64,000 nucleotides of DNA from JACVCS01 sp038328575. GTDB lineage: Bacteria > Planctomycetota > Phycisphaerae > Phycisphaerales > UBA1924. Under the pieces are notes generated by a model. The model did not search any database, was not told the origin of the DNA, and was given only the letters and a program-made list of their open reading frames with translations. Made by a program: the position numbers and the translations under genes. Shown here piece by piece: positions 35,608 through 43,710 of the stretch; within the stretch, counting starts at the first letter, position 1, and each line of letters begins with the position of its first letter. The DNA lies in the NCBI GenBank assembly GCA_038328575.1, contig JBBQMD010000001.1:62001-126000 (forward strand). Reading direction: 5' to 3'.

Positions 35608-36396
35608 GTGCCCCCAGTCTTCGAGCCATCGCTGTGCGTCCGCCACTGGGATTGGTCCGAGACCTCCCAAGTCGTCTCACTCTTCACCCGCTCCCGCGGC
35701 GTCGTTCGCGTCCTCGCCAAAGGCTCCAAACGCCCCGGCACCCCATACAGCGGCGGCGTCGAAGCGCTCACCCTCGGCGACGCGGGCATCGTCTTCAAAT
35801 CCTCGAGCGACCTCTCGCTCCTGACCGAGTGGGACCTGCGCGATCCGATGCTCCACCTGCGCTCAAGCCTCGGCGCATTCCACGCCGCCCACTTCATCGC
35901 AGACACCATCCGACACCTGATCATCGACGCCGACCCCCACCCGGTGCTCTTTGATCGCAGCGTCGACGCGCTGAAGCAACTCGCAGGCCCAACCCGCGTC
36001 GTTCACGCCGTGCTCGCACGGTTTCAGTGGGCAGCCCTGGTCGAAGCCGGCTACAAACCCGAGCTGCTCGTTGACGTCAGCACGCGCCAGCCCCTGCCCG
36101 ATGACGCCGAAGTCGCGTTTAATCCCGCCTTGGGCGGCGCGACATCGCAGGGCGTCCCCGGCGCATGGCGGCTCAGTGCCGCAACGCTTGATGTCCTCCG
36201 CCGACTCGATGCATCCGAGCCCACGCGCCGCCGGGCACCAGCCGAAAGCGTCGAGCGTGCCAGCCGGTTCCTCGCAGCGTACACCCGCTGGCTGGTCGGA
36301 CGCCCGCTCCCCACTGCGGCGCTCGTGTTCCCGGACCATGCTCCCGTCGCACCCCGAACACTCGACGCCCGAGAAGCTGCCACGCCGTCAGGCTGA
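35608..36396 (+). CDS. recO: DNA repair protein RecO
   Basis: 262 aa. GTG start at 35608 (MPPVFEPSLCVRHWDWSE). The N-terminal OB-fold has VVSLFTRSRGVVRVLAKGSK, the middle is helical (HFIADTIRHLI, LARFQWAALVEAGYKPEL). In many RecO proteins the next part has two CxxC zinc knuckles; here that stretch (VDVSTRQPLPDDAEVAFNP to LGGATSQ) has no Cys, so the zinc site is lost. RecO loads RecA onto SSB-coated DNA with RecR. Followed after 85 bp by the HDOD gene on the same strand. Confidence 0.85.
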   Translation: MPPVFEPSLCVRHWDWSETSQVVSLFTRSRGVVRVLAKGSKRPGTPYSGGVEALTLGDAGIVFKSSSDLSLLTEWDLRDPMLHLRSSLGAFHAAHFIADTIRHLIIDADPHPVLFDRSVDALKQLAGPTRVVHAVLARFQWAALVEAGYKPELLVDVSTRQPLPDDAEVAFNPALGGATSQGVPGAWRLSAATLDVLRRLDASEPTRRRAPAESVERASRFLAAYTRWLVGRPLPTAALVFPDHAPVAPRTLDAREAATPSG

Positions 36397-36481
36397 TCGC
36401 CCCGCCCATGAAGTCCTCGTGCGCGCAGGTCGATACCCCCTGAGAAGGAACGTTCACCGCGCCCTCTCACCGCCCCGTCGC

Positions 36482-37969
36482 ATGAACCCAGAAACTCTCG
36501 AAAAAGTGCTCTCTTGCAAGACGCTGCCCAGCCTGCCGGCGGTGGCCTTGATGGTCATCGAGCTGACGCAGGACAACAAGGTTCGCACCGCCGAACTCGC
36601 CGCGGCCATCACCAACGACCAGGGCCTCTCCGCGAAGCTGCTCCGCACCGTAAACTCCTCGTTCTACGCCCTCCGAAAGCCCTGCACGTCGATCCAGCAG
36701 GCGATCGTCATGCTGGGCTTCAACGCCGTAAAGACATTGGCGCTCGGCTTCTCGCTGGTGAGCTCGATCGCTGAGGAGCGCGACACAACGTTCGACTATC
36801 AGGCATACTGGCGCCGCGGGCTGCTTTCAGGTGTCGCCGCCAAAGTCTTCGCCCGTGCCAGCGGCAATCACTGCGAGGAAGAGTGCTTTCTGGGCGGGCT
36901 GCTTCAAGACATCGGCATGATCGCGATGCACCGCGCTCTGGGCGAGGAGTACGCCCGCGTCCTGGCCCAGGCCGCCGGCGATCATCGTCAACTCATCCGC
37001 TACGAACTCGCCGACCTCGAACTCTCGCACGCGGACGTTGGCGCCATGCTCGCCACCCGCTGGAAGCTGCCTCCCTTGCTCGCGCTGCCGATCCGTTATC
37101 ACGAGCGCCCCAGCGCCGCGCCCGCCGAGTGCCTCGAAGTCTGCAAGGCCGTGGGCCTGGGCAACGTCGCCGCCGATCTGCTGGGCAGCGAAGAGCCCGG
37201 CCTCGTGCTCAAGCGGCTCTACACCAAGGCCCAGGAACTGGGCGGGCTCTCGAACGCCGACGTGGACACCGCGATGAAAGCCGTGCAGATGGGCGTGAAG
37301 GAAATCGCGCATCTGCTAAATCTCGACATCGGCCAGATCCAAGACTCGCAAGAAGTCATCGCGAAGGCCAACCGCCAGCTCGCCGCCATCCAGGTCCCCT
37401 TCGCCGACGACACCCCCACCGAGTGCGGCCCGATGGCCGACCCCGAGACCGGCGTCTCCAACCGGCTCACGTTCAACCGAAACCTGGTCACCGCGTTTGC
37501 GCAAAGCGAAGACCCATCCGGCGATCCGTTCTCACTGGCAATCCTGCACGTGGACGATGCCCAGGAACTCCGAGCGCTCCATGGCGAGGCCTACGTCTCG
37601 ACGCTCTTTGCCAACATCGGCCGGATGCTCAAGTCCCACTTTGACGAAACGAATCTGCTGGTCTGCCGCTACGACGACCTGCGCTTCGGCGTCATCATGG
37701 CACGCACCGACCGCTCGATGGCATCGAAAATAATCGATGGCGCACGCGCCCGAATCGCCGCCGCCCCCGTCAACTGCCAGCCGGTCGGCCTCGTCTCCAC
37801 CGCAATCGCAGTCACGCTCAGCGCAGGCGTCTGCTGCCGCGACACGCTCACGCGATCCCGAATCTCATCTCCGGACGACCAGATCGATCTGGCCATGCGC
37901 GCTGTTGACGCCGCCATCCGCGCCGGCGGCGGCTGCAGCCGCGTCTACGCTCCGCGCGCCGCCGCCTAA
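36482..37969 (+). CDS. HDOD domain protein with degenerate GGDEF-like C-terminus
   Basis: 495 aa from the ATG at 36482; the frame is open further upstream but overlaps recO and is Arg-rich there. The HDOD domain covers about 1-260: LPSLPAVALMVIELTQDN, ITNDQGLSAKLLRTVNSSFY, IQQAIVMLGFNAVKTLALG and LGGLLQDIGMIAM. The C-terminal third (about 325-495, DPETGVSNRLTFNRNLVTAF) has the fold of a GGDEF domain, but the signature loop reads RYDDLRFG, so diguanylate cyclase activity is unlikely; it may bind nucleotide or act as a dimer module. A regulatory or sensory role is inferred. Confidence 0.82.
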   Translation: MNPETLEKVLSCKTLPSLPAVALMVIELTQDNKVRTAELAAAITNDQGLSAKLLRTVNSSFYALRKPCTSIQQAIVMLGFNAVKTLALGFSLVSSIAEERDTTFDYQAYWRRGLLSGVAAKVFARASGNHCEEECFLGGLLQDIGMIAMHRALGEEYARVLAQAAGDHRQLIRYELADLELSHADVGAMLATRWKLPPLLALPIRYHERPSAAPAECLEVCKAVGLGNVAADLLGSEEPGLVLKRLYTKAQELGGLSNADVDTAMKAVQMGVKEIAHLLNLDIGQIQDSQEVIAKANRQLAAIQVPFADDTPTECGPMADPETGVSNRLTFNRNLVTAFAQSEDPSGDPFSLAILHVDDAQELRALHGEAYVSTLFANIGRMLKSHFDETNLLVCRYDDLRFGVIMARTDRSMASKIIDGARARIAAAPVNCQPVGLVSTAIAVTLSAGVCCRDTLTRSRISSPDDQIDLAMRAVDAAIRAGGGCSRVYAPRAAA

Positions 37970-37982
37970 ACGTCCAACCACC

Positions 37983-39212
37983 TCACGCCGGCAGCATCGT
38001 CCCGATCGTCCGCGGCGCCCGCTCGCTCATCGGCATCTCCGCCAGCACCCGGCGCACGTCCTCAACGCTCACCTGCGCGATCGCCTCGAGTTCTTCCTGA
38101 AGCGACCGCCGCGTCCCGCTCACCAGCCACTGCCGCCCGATCCGATGCATCCGACCCTCCGGCTGCTCGCCCGCAAGCGTCACACCCGTGGCGACCTTCG
38201 CACGCACCCGCCCGACATCCTCCGGCGTGATCGTCCCCGCCAGGCCCGCGATCTCCCGCTCAACCGCCTCCCACGCCTCCTCAAGCTTCTCCGGGTCGCA
38301 GACGATAAACGTGCGCATGTCGCCCACGCCGTCCTTCGGCTCGTACGAAGTGTCCGCCTCCTCCGCCAGCCCGGTCTCCACCAGCGCCCAGTGCAGCCGG
38401 CTGTTGTCCGCCCCGCCCAGCAACTGCGCCGCCACAAACGACGCGTAGCGACGCGCATCGGTCGCCGCCGGCCCCGCGCTCAGCATCACGCGATACGCGC
38501 GGCTCACCTTCGCGTCCCGCATCTCAAATCGCTTCGCCACCAGCCGCGGCACTTCATACCGCCGCTCGGCGCCCGTCTTGGCCCAATGCCCACACGCCGC
38601 CTCCACCCGCTTCACCGCGCCGTCAAAGTCCACCTTCCCCGCCAGCGCCACCACCGTGTTGTCCGCGCTATACCGATGATCAAAGTACGCCTGCATCGAA
38701 TCGCGCTTCATCCCCGCGATCGTCTCCTTCGTCCCCAGAATGCGATACGCAAGCGGGTGCTCGGCGTAATGCTCCTCGATCGCGCGCTCGTAGAGCCGAA
38801 ATCCCGGGTCGTCCTCGTACATCGCAATCTCTTCCAGGATCACGCCCTTCTCAACGTCAAAGTCCGCCTCTCGAATCGCCGGGCGCATCATGTCCTGCAG
38901 CACGTCAAAGCCCTGCGCCAGCCGATCCGGCAGCATCGCCGCATAGAACACCGTCATCTCGCTCGACGTGTACGCGTTACTCCGCGCCCCCATCGCGTCA
39001 AACTCTCGATTGATGTCCTCACTGGTGCGCCGCGTCGTCCCCTTGAACATCATGTGCTCAAGAAAATGACTCACGCCCATCATCGGCGCCGCCTCGTCGC
39101 GAGCACCAGCCTTCACGAAAAAGCCCACACTCGAAGTGTGCGCGCTCGGGTCGCACTCGCCAATGATCGTCAGGCCGTTGGCGAGCGTGGCCTGTTCAAA
39201 CTGATCGCTCAT
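37983..39212 (-). CDS. M16 zinc peptidase (processing-protease-like)
   Basis: 409 aa from the ATG at 39212. N-terminal beta strand FEQATLANGLTIIGECDPSA, then the inverted zinc motif HFLEH at 49-53 in SHFLEHMMFKGT and the distal Glu in DVEKGVILEEIAMYEDD. The second half (LLGGADNSRLHWALVE) is the usual inactive half-domain. It is of the PqqF/YmxG/mitochondrial-processing class, without a signal peptide, so probably cytoplasmic, unlike the exported M16 enzyme at 28.7 kb. Convergent with the HDOD gene and 44 bp after the thiE-type gene on the same strand. Confidence 0.92.
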   Translation of the reverse strand: MSDQFEQATLANGLTIIGECDPSAHTSSVGFFVKAGARDEAAPMMGVSHFLEHMMFKGTTRRTSEDINREFDAMGARSNAYTSSEMTVFYAAMLPDRLAQGFDVLQDMMRPAIREADFDVEKGVILEEIAMYEDDPGFRLYERAIEEHYAEHPLAYRILGTKETIAGMKRDSMQAYFDHRYSADNTVVALAGKVDFDGAVKRVEAACGHWAKTGAERRYEVPRLVAKRFEMRDAKVSRAYRVMLSAGPAATDARRYASFVAAQLLGGADNSRLHWALVETGLAEEADTSYEPKDGVGDMRTFIVCDPEKLEEAWEAVEREIAGLAGTITPEDVGRVRAKVATGVTLAGEQPEGRMHRIGRQWLVSGTRRSLQEELEAIAQVSVEDVRRVLAEMPMSERAPRTIGTMLPA

Positions 39213-39256
39213 GTCGCCAGCGTAGAGCCCCGGCGGGCGCACCGCCGACAGCCTGT

Positions 39257-40345
39257 TCACACTTCGAACGCCTTCAGCAACTCGCCACACACACGCCCAG
39301 GCTCTGAACTCCCGCACACCACCGAACACACAGCGATCCCCTGACACCCTACACCGATCAACTCGCGAACATTTTCCGGCGTGATCCCGCTAATAGCCAG
39401 ATGAGGCAGCTTTCCGCTCCGTGAATCGCTCACCAACGCGCGAAGATACTCCCCGCCGCTCGTCTCGCGAGACTTCGTCGTCGAGCTGAACATCGCCCCC
39501 ACACCCAAATAATCGGCGCCCGCCTCCGCCGCCGCCTGCGCCTCGCCCATCGAGTGCGTCGATACGCCAATCAGCAGCCCCTGGCCGACAACCCGCCGTG
39601 CATCTGCAACCAAGAGATCATCCTGCCCGAGATGAACGCCATCCGCCCCGGCAAGCAAAGCAATGTCCGCGCGATCATTGATGATCACGCTGGCGCGAGC
39701 AGGGCTCGACTCTGAACGCAAGGCGCACGGCCCGCCCGCAATCTCCACAAGCTGCCGCGCCCTCTCCAGGAACTCGCGATCACCAAGCGACTTCTCTCGC
39801 AGTTGAAAACAATCCGCACCCGCCAGCCGCGCCTGCCGCGCCACCTCCATCCAAGGCAGCGCACACAGCGACCCGGTGATCAACACACACAGCCGCCATT
39901 GCGGGGCCGTTCGTTCCGGCCCCAGCGCCACAATGATCGCTCGTTCAATGTCGTATGTCTGGTATCGCAGCCGCTCAAATACCGACGCGCCCGCCGCGCT
40001 GCCGCCCTCCACCTCCAGTGCCTTTGCATTCTCCTCAATACTCCGCAAGGCCTCGCCAACACGCTTTCCCGCCGCGATCGCCACCTCGCGCACCGATGCT
40101 CGCGAAAACTCAGCATCCGTCTTGATCGTCACCCCGACATCGCCCGGCGTATCTCTCGCAAACTGAAGCTCAAACTCCGTCCACCCCGCCAGGCCGACAG
40201 CCTCGCGCAGCCCATGCCGCGCCTGCTTGACCCGCGCCGCGATCGCTCCGTCGTTCAGGTGAAACCGCGCGACGTCCTCCAGCACGCGCAGCCCCTCGCG
40301 CGCTCGGTTCAGATTCGCGTCGATGATCCGCAGCCCGCTGCTCAC
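39257..40345 (-). CDS. thiE: ThiD2-ThiE fusion: HMP-P kinase-like domain plus thiamine-phosphate synthase
   Basis: 362 aa from a GTG at 40345. The N-terminal ~160 residues (LRIIDANLNRAREGLRVLED to ERLRYQTYDIERAIIVAL) match the ThiD2 domain that in many bacteria precedes ThiE and can phosphorylate HMP-P. The C-terminal ThiE barrel has FQLREKSL (diphosphate binding), VIINDRADIALLAGADGVHL and GQDDL (HMP-PP pocket), GVSTHSMGEAQAA, GADYLGVGAMFSSTTK and LAISGITPENVREL. It joins HMP-PP and thiazole phosphate into thiamine phosphate. The next gene downstream is the M16 peptidase, so no thi operon is seen. Confidence 0.88.
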   Translation of the reverse strand: MSSGLRIIDANLNRAREGLRVLEDVARFHLNDGAIAARVKQARHGLREAVGLAGWTEFELQFARDTPGDVGVTIKTDAEFSRASVREVAIAAGKRVGEALRSIEENAKALEVEGGSAAGASVFERLRYQTYDIERAIIVALGPERTAPQWRLCVLITGSLCALPWMEVARQARLAGADCFQLREKSLGDREFLERARQLVEIAGGPCALRSESSPARASVIINDRADIALLAGADGVHLGQDDLLVADARRVVGQGLLIGVSTHSMGEAQAAAEAGADYLGVGAMFSSTTKSRETSGGEYLRALVSDSRSGKLPHLAISGITPENVRELIGVGCQGIAVCSVVCGSSEPGRVCGELLKAFEV

Positions 40346-40409
40346 AGGTCCAGCGTAGTCAAGACGCTCCGCCCGGCGCACAAACGTTGGCCGCGATAGA
40401 CTCAGCCTT

Positions 40410-42014
40410 ATGACGCACGCTAACGCCAACACTCCCCACGCCATCGAGCCCTGCGTGCTCATCATCTTCGGCGCCAGCGGCGACCTGACCAAGCGCAAGC
40501 TCATCCCCGCGCTCTACGACCTTGATCGCCAGGGCCGCCTCCCCGAGCAGATCTGCATCCTGGGCGTCTCGCGCACCGAGCTCTCCGACGACGCGTTCCG
40601 CGACAAACTGCGCGAGTCGGTCAAAGAGTTCGCCAGCGTCTTTGACGAAGGCGTTTGGAATCGCTTCGCCCCGCGCCTCCGCTACCACACCGGCGACGCC
40701 GCATCACCCGACGTCTTCCCCTCCCTGATCAAACGCATCAACGAGCTCGGCACCGAGTTCAACATCCTCCGCGAAGGCGGCTCGCCCAACATCCTCTTCT
40801 ACCTCTCCGTCGCGCCCAAGCTCTACGAGTCGATCATCGACAACATCGGCGCCGCTGGCATGGTCACCGAGGGCCACCGCTGGTGCTCCCTCAAGTCCGC
40901 CTCCACCCCCTGGCAACGCATCATCATCGAGAAGCCCTTCGGCACCGACCTCCCCTCCACCGTCTCGCTCAACCAGTGCCTCGGGCGCGTCTTCGAGGAG
41001 GACGCGATCTTCCGCATCGATCACTACCTGGGCAAGGAACTCGTCCAGAACATCCTCGTGATGCGCTTCGCCAACACCTTCTTCGAGCCGATGTGGAACC
41101 GCACCTACATCGACCACGTCCAGATCACCGCCGCCGAGACCGTCGGCGTCGGCAGCCGCGCCGCAAACTTCTACGACACCGCCGGCGCGCTCCGCGACAT
41201 GATCCAGAGCCACCTGCTCCAGGTGCTCTGCCTCGTCGCCATCGAGCCCCCCAGCACCTACGACGCCAGCGCCATCATGCGCGAGAAGATCAAGCTCATC
41301 AACTGCTCCCCCACCCTCACCGAAGAGCAGGCCCAGATCAGCGCCGTCTTCGGGCGCTACTCCAAGGGCACCAAGCCCGACGACAAGGCCTACGTGCAAG
41401 AAGAAGGCGTGGACCCATCGCGGGCTACCGAGACCTACGCCGCCATCAAGCTGGGCTTTGACAACTGGCGCTGGGCCGGCGTGCCCTTCTTCCTGCGCTC
41501 CGGCAAACGCATGGCCTCCAAACGCACCGAAGTCATGGTGCAGTTCCGCAAGCCGCCGACCAACATGTTCCGCAACATGGACAAGTCGCTCGCAGACCGA
41601 CCACCAAATCGCCTGCTGATCACCATCGCCCCACGCGAGGGCATCTCCCTCCGCATGGAAGGAAAGGTCCCCGGCTCCGGCATCCACCTCGCCTCCGCCA
41701 ACCTCGATCTGGACTACCTCCATTCCTTCGGGGGCGAAGTCATCGAGGCCTACGGCCCCCTCATCCTCGACGCCATCCGCGGCGACCGCACCCTCTACAA
41801 GCACCGCGACGAAGTCGAAGGCGGCTGGCGCATCTGCGACCCCTTCGTCAAGTCGCCCAAACTCCGCGCCGAGATCCAGGACTACACCCCCGGCACCTGG
41901 GGCCCGCCCTCCGCCGACGCCATCATCAGCGCCGGCAGCACGCCGGGCCCCGAACGTCGCTGGCACAACCTCGAATCCGCCGAGGCACCCAAGGACGCGC
42001 CCGCCCCCGGTTGA
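40410..42014 (+). CDS. zwf: Glucose-6-phosphate 1-dehydrogenase
   Basis: 534 aa. ATG at 40410. NADP-binding GASGDLTKRKLIPALY (about 21-36), IIIEKPFG (about 172-179), active-site RIDHYLGKE (about 203-211), and FLRSGKRMASKRTEV near the C-terminus (about 366-380). Oxidises glucose 6-phosphate to 6-phosphogluconolactone, the entry of the oxidative pentose phosphate pathway. The lactonase gene follows 75 bp downstream in the same direction, giving the first two steps together. C-terminus is Pro/Ala-rich and ~20 residues longer than usual. Confidence 0.96.
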   Translation: MTHANANTPHAIEPCVLIIFGASGDLTKRKLIPALYDLDRQGRLPEQICILGVSRTELSDDAFRDKLRESVKEFASVFDEGVWNRFAPRLRYHTGDAASPDVFPSLIKRINELGTEFNILREGGSPNILFYLSVAPKLYESIIDNIGAAGMVTEGHRWCSLKSASTPWQRIIIEKPFGTDLPSTVSLNQCLGRVFEEDAIFRIDHYLGKELVQNILVMRFANTFFEPMWNRTYIDHVQITAAETVGVGSRAANFYDTAGALRDMIQSHLLQVLCLVAIEPPSTYDASAIMREKIKLINCSPTLTEEQAQISAVFGRYSKGTKPDDKAYVQEEGVDPSRATETYAAIKLGFDNWRWAGVPFFLRSGKRMASKRTEVMVQFRKPPTNMFRNMDKSLADRPPNRLLITIAPREGISLRMEGKVPGSGIHLASANLDLDYLHSFGGEVIEAYGPLILDAIRGDRTLYKHRDEVEGGWRICDPFVKSPKLRAEIQDYTPGTWGPPSADAIISAGSTPGPERRWHNLESAEAPKDAPAPG

Positions 42015-42089
42015 CGTTCTCAACCAACCAGCCCGCTCAGCCTGCATCACCAAAAACGCGCCAATGCCCCTCGGCTCTATGATCCGCCG

Positions 42090-42905
42090 ATGTCAGACGA
42101 CCTCATCCCGCTAGAACAACCCGCGGTCGCCCCGCGCCTCCCCGGCAAGGTGATGCTTCGCGCCACAGCCGACGACGCGATCGACGCGCTCGCCGCAGAC
42201 TTGCTCCTGCAGTCCATCCAGTGCGTCCGATCCCTCTCAGATTTTCACCTCGCCCTCTCCGGCGGAAGCACCCCGCTCCCGCTCTATCGCCGCCTGATGT
42301 ACGATCCCGCCTACCGCCAACTGCCGTGGGACCGCTCGCACATGTGGGTGGTCGACGAGCGTCGCGTCCCCTTTGACGACGAGCGCTCAAACTTCCGCCA
42401 GCTTGACGACCTGATCGGCCAGCACTCCGGCATCCCCGAGGCAAACGTCCACCCGATGATGGCCCTCGAGCCCGACGCCGACCGTCGCTACGAAGCCGAA
42501 CTCCTGCGCGTCCTCAGCCGTCGCAGCAAAGGTCAGGACCGGCTCGACTTCGTCGTCCTGGGCATGGGCAACGACGCCCACACCGCGTCGCTCTTCCCTC
42601 ACTCGCCCGCCCTCTTCCCCTCCGCCGACGCCAACACCCGCCTGGTCCGCATCAACAGCGGCCCGCGCGTCACGCCGCCCGACCGCGTGACCATGACCTT
42701 TGACCTGCTCAACGCCGCTCGCTTCGTCGCAATCCTGGTCCTGGGCAGCAACAAGCGCGACACCCTCGCTCGCGTCTCCAAGGCCTACGAAGAAAACGCC
42801 GCCAGCTCTGACTTCCCCGTCGAAGAGTTCCCCATCCTGGGCGTCCGCCCCCACGCCGGCGACCTGCGGTGGTACCTCGATCACGACGCCTGCCCACGCG
42901 AGTAG
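42090..42905 (+). CDS. pgl: 6-phosphogluconolactonase
   Basis: 271 aa, of the DevB/SOL family. ATG at 42090. Motifs: HLALSGGSTPLPLYRRL, SHMWVVDERRVPFDDERSNF, DFVVLGMGNDAHTASLFPHS (catalytic His region) and ERRVPF. Hydrolyses the lactone made by the upstream Zwf. The next gene (RluA-type synthase) starts 28 bp downstream, so the three may share a transcript. Confidence 0.93.
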   Translation: MSDDLIPLEQPAVAPRLPGKVMLRATADDAIDALAADLLLQSIQCVRSLSDFHLALSGGSTPLPLYRRLMYDPAYRQLPWDRSHMWVVDERRVPFDDERSNFRQLDDLIGQHSGIPEANVHPMMALEPDADRRYEAELLRVLSRRSKGQDRLDFVVLGMGNDAHTASLFPHSPALFPSADANTRLVRINSGPRVTPPDRVTMTFDLLNAARFVAILVLGSNKRDTLARVSKAYEENAASSDFPVEEFPILGVRPHAGDLRWYLDHDACPRE

Positions 42906-42933
42906 ACGCCTCTTCGCGTCGAGCACAACCACC

Positions 42934-43677
42934 ATGGCCTCACTGTCCGTCCAACCCGCCGAACGCGTCACCTACGCCCTTGAATATCAGGACGACGACA
43001 TCCTCGTCGTCAACAAACGCAGCGGCCTCGCCACCCAGCCCGGCCTCGGGCACGAGGACGATACCCTCCTCAACGGCCTCTTCGCACGCTTCGGCCACCA
43101 ACTCCAAAACCTCGGCGCAGCTCGCGATTTCGGCCTCCTCCATCGCCTCGACAAAGCCACCAGCGGCCTGCTCATCCTCGCCCTCCGCAACCGCGCATAC
43201 GACGACCTCCGCCGCCAGTTTGAGCAGCGCCAGATCGGCAAGTTCTACTGGGCGATCTGCTCAAAGGCCCCCAAACGCCCCATCGGCGTCATCTCCAAGC
43301 CGCTCTTCGAAGTCGAGCCCCGGCCCGGCAAGTTCGGCGAGAAAAAAACCTCCATCGTCTCCTCCCGAGGAAAGCCCAGCGCCACCGCCTACCGCACGCT
43401 CAGCAGCAGCATTCACGGCGCCCTCGTCGAAGCCCGACCCCTCACCGGACGCCTCCACCAGGTCCGCGTCCACTTCCAAGCCATCGGCTCCCCCATCCTC
43501 GGCGATTCCATGTACGCCCCCGAAGGCGTCGCCCACGCCTCCCCGCGCCTCTCGCTCCACTCGCACCGCTTGACCTTCGTCCACCCGACCTCCGGCCAGC
43601 AGATGGACATCCGCTCGGCAATGCCAAAAGAACTCCGCGCGACGCTCATTAAGCTGCACCTGACGCTGCCCGAGTAG
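42934..43677 (+). CDS. RluA-family RNA pseudouridine synthase
   Basis: 247 aa. ATG at 42934. Motif I EYQDDDILVVNKRSGL, motif II GLLHRLDKATSGLLILA with the catalytic Asp73, motif III YWAICSKAP-like strand and ARPLTGRLHQVRVHFQAIG (Arg-rich motif) near residue 170. No S4 domain at the N-terminus, so this is the short RluA/TruC-like class. Target in rRNA or tRNA not assigned. Convergent with the HemW-like gene; the 33-bp gap has no terminator I can see. Confidence 0.9.
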   Translation: MASLSVQPAERVTYALEYQDDDILVVNKRSGLATQPGLGHEDDTLLNGLFARFGHQLQNLGAARDFGLLHRLDKATSGLLILALRNRAYDDLRRQFEQRQIGKFYWAICSKAPKRPIGVISKPLFEVEPRPGKFGEKKTSIVSSRGKPSATAYRTLSSSIHGALVEARPLTGRLHQVRVHFQAIGSPILGDSMYAPEGVAHASPRLSLHSHRLTFVHPTSGQQMDIRSAMPKELRATLIKLHLTLPE

Positions 43678-43710
43678 GCATCCAGCCAGCAAGCCCTCAC
43701 TGCGCTCCCC

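Noticed and set aside
40704..42053. 449-codon minus frame opposite zwf
   Set aside because: Antisense mirror of a certain gene, no domain.
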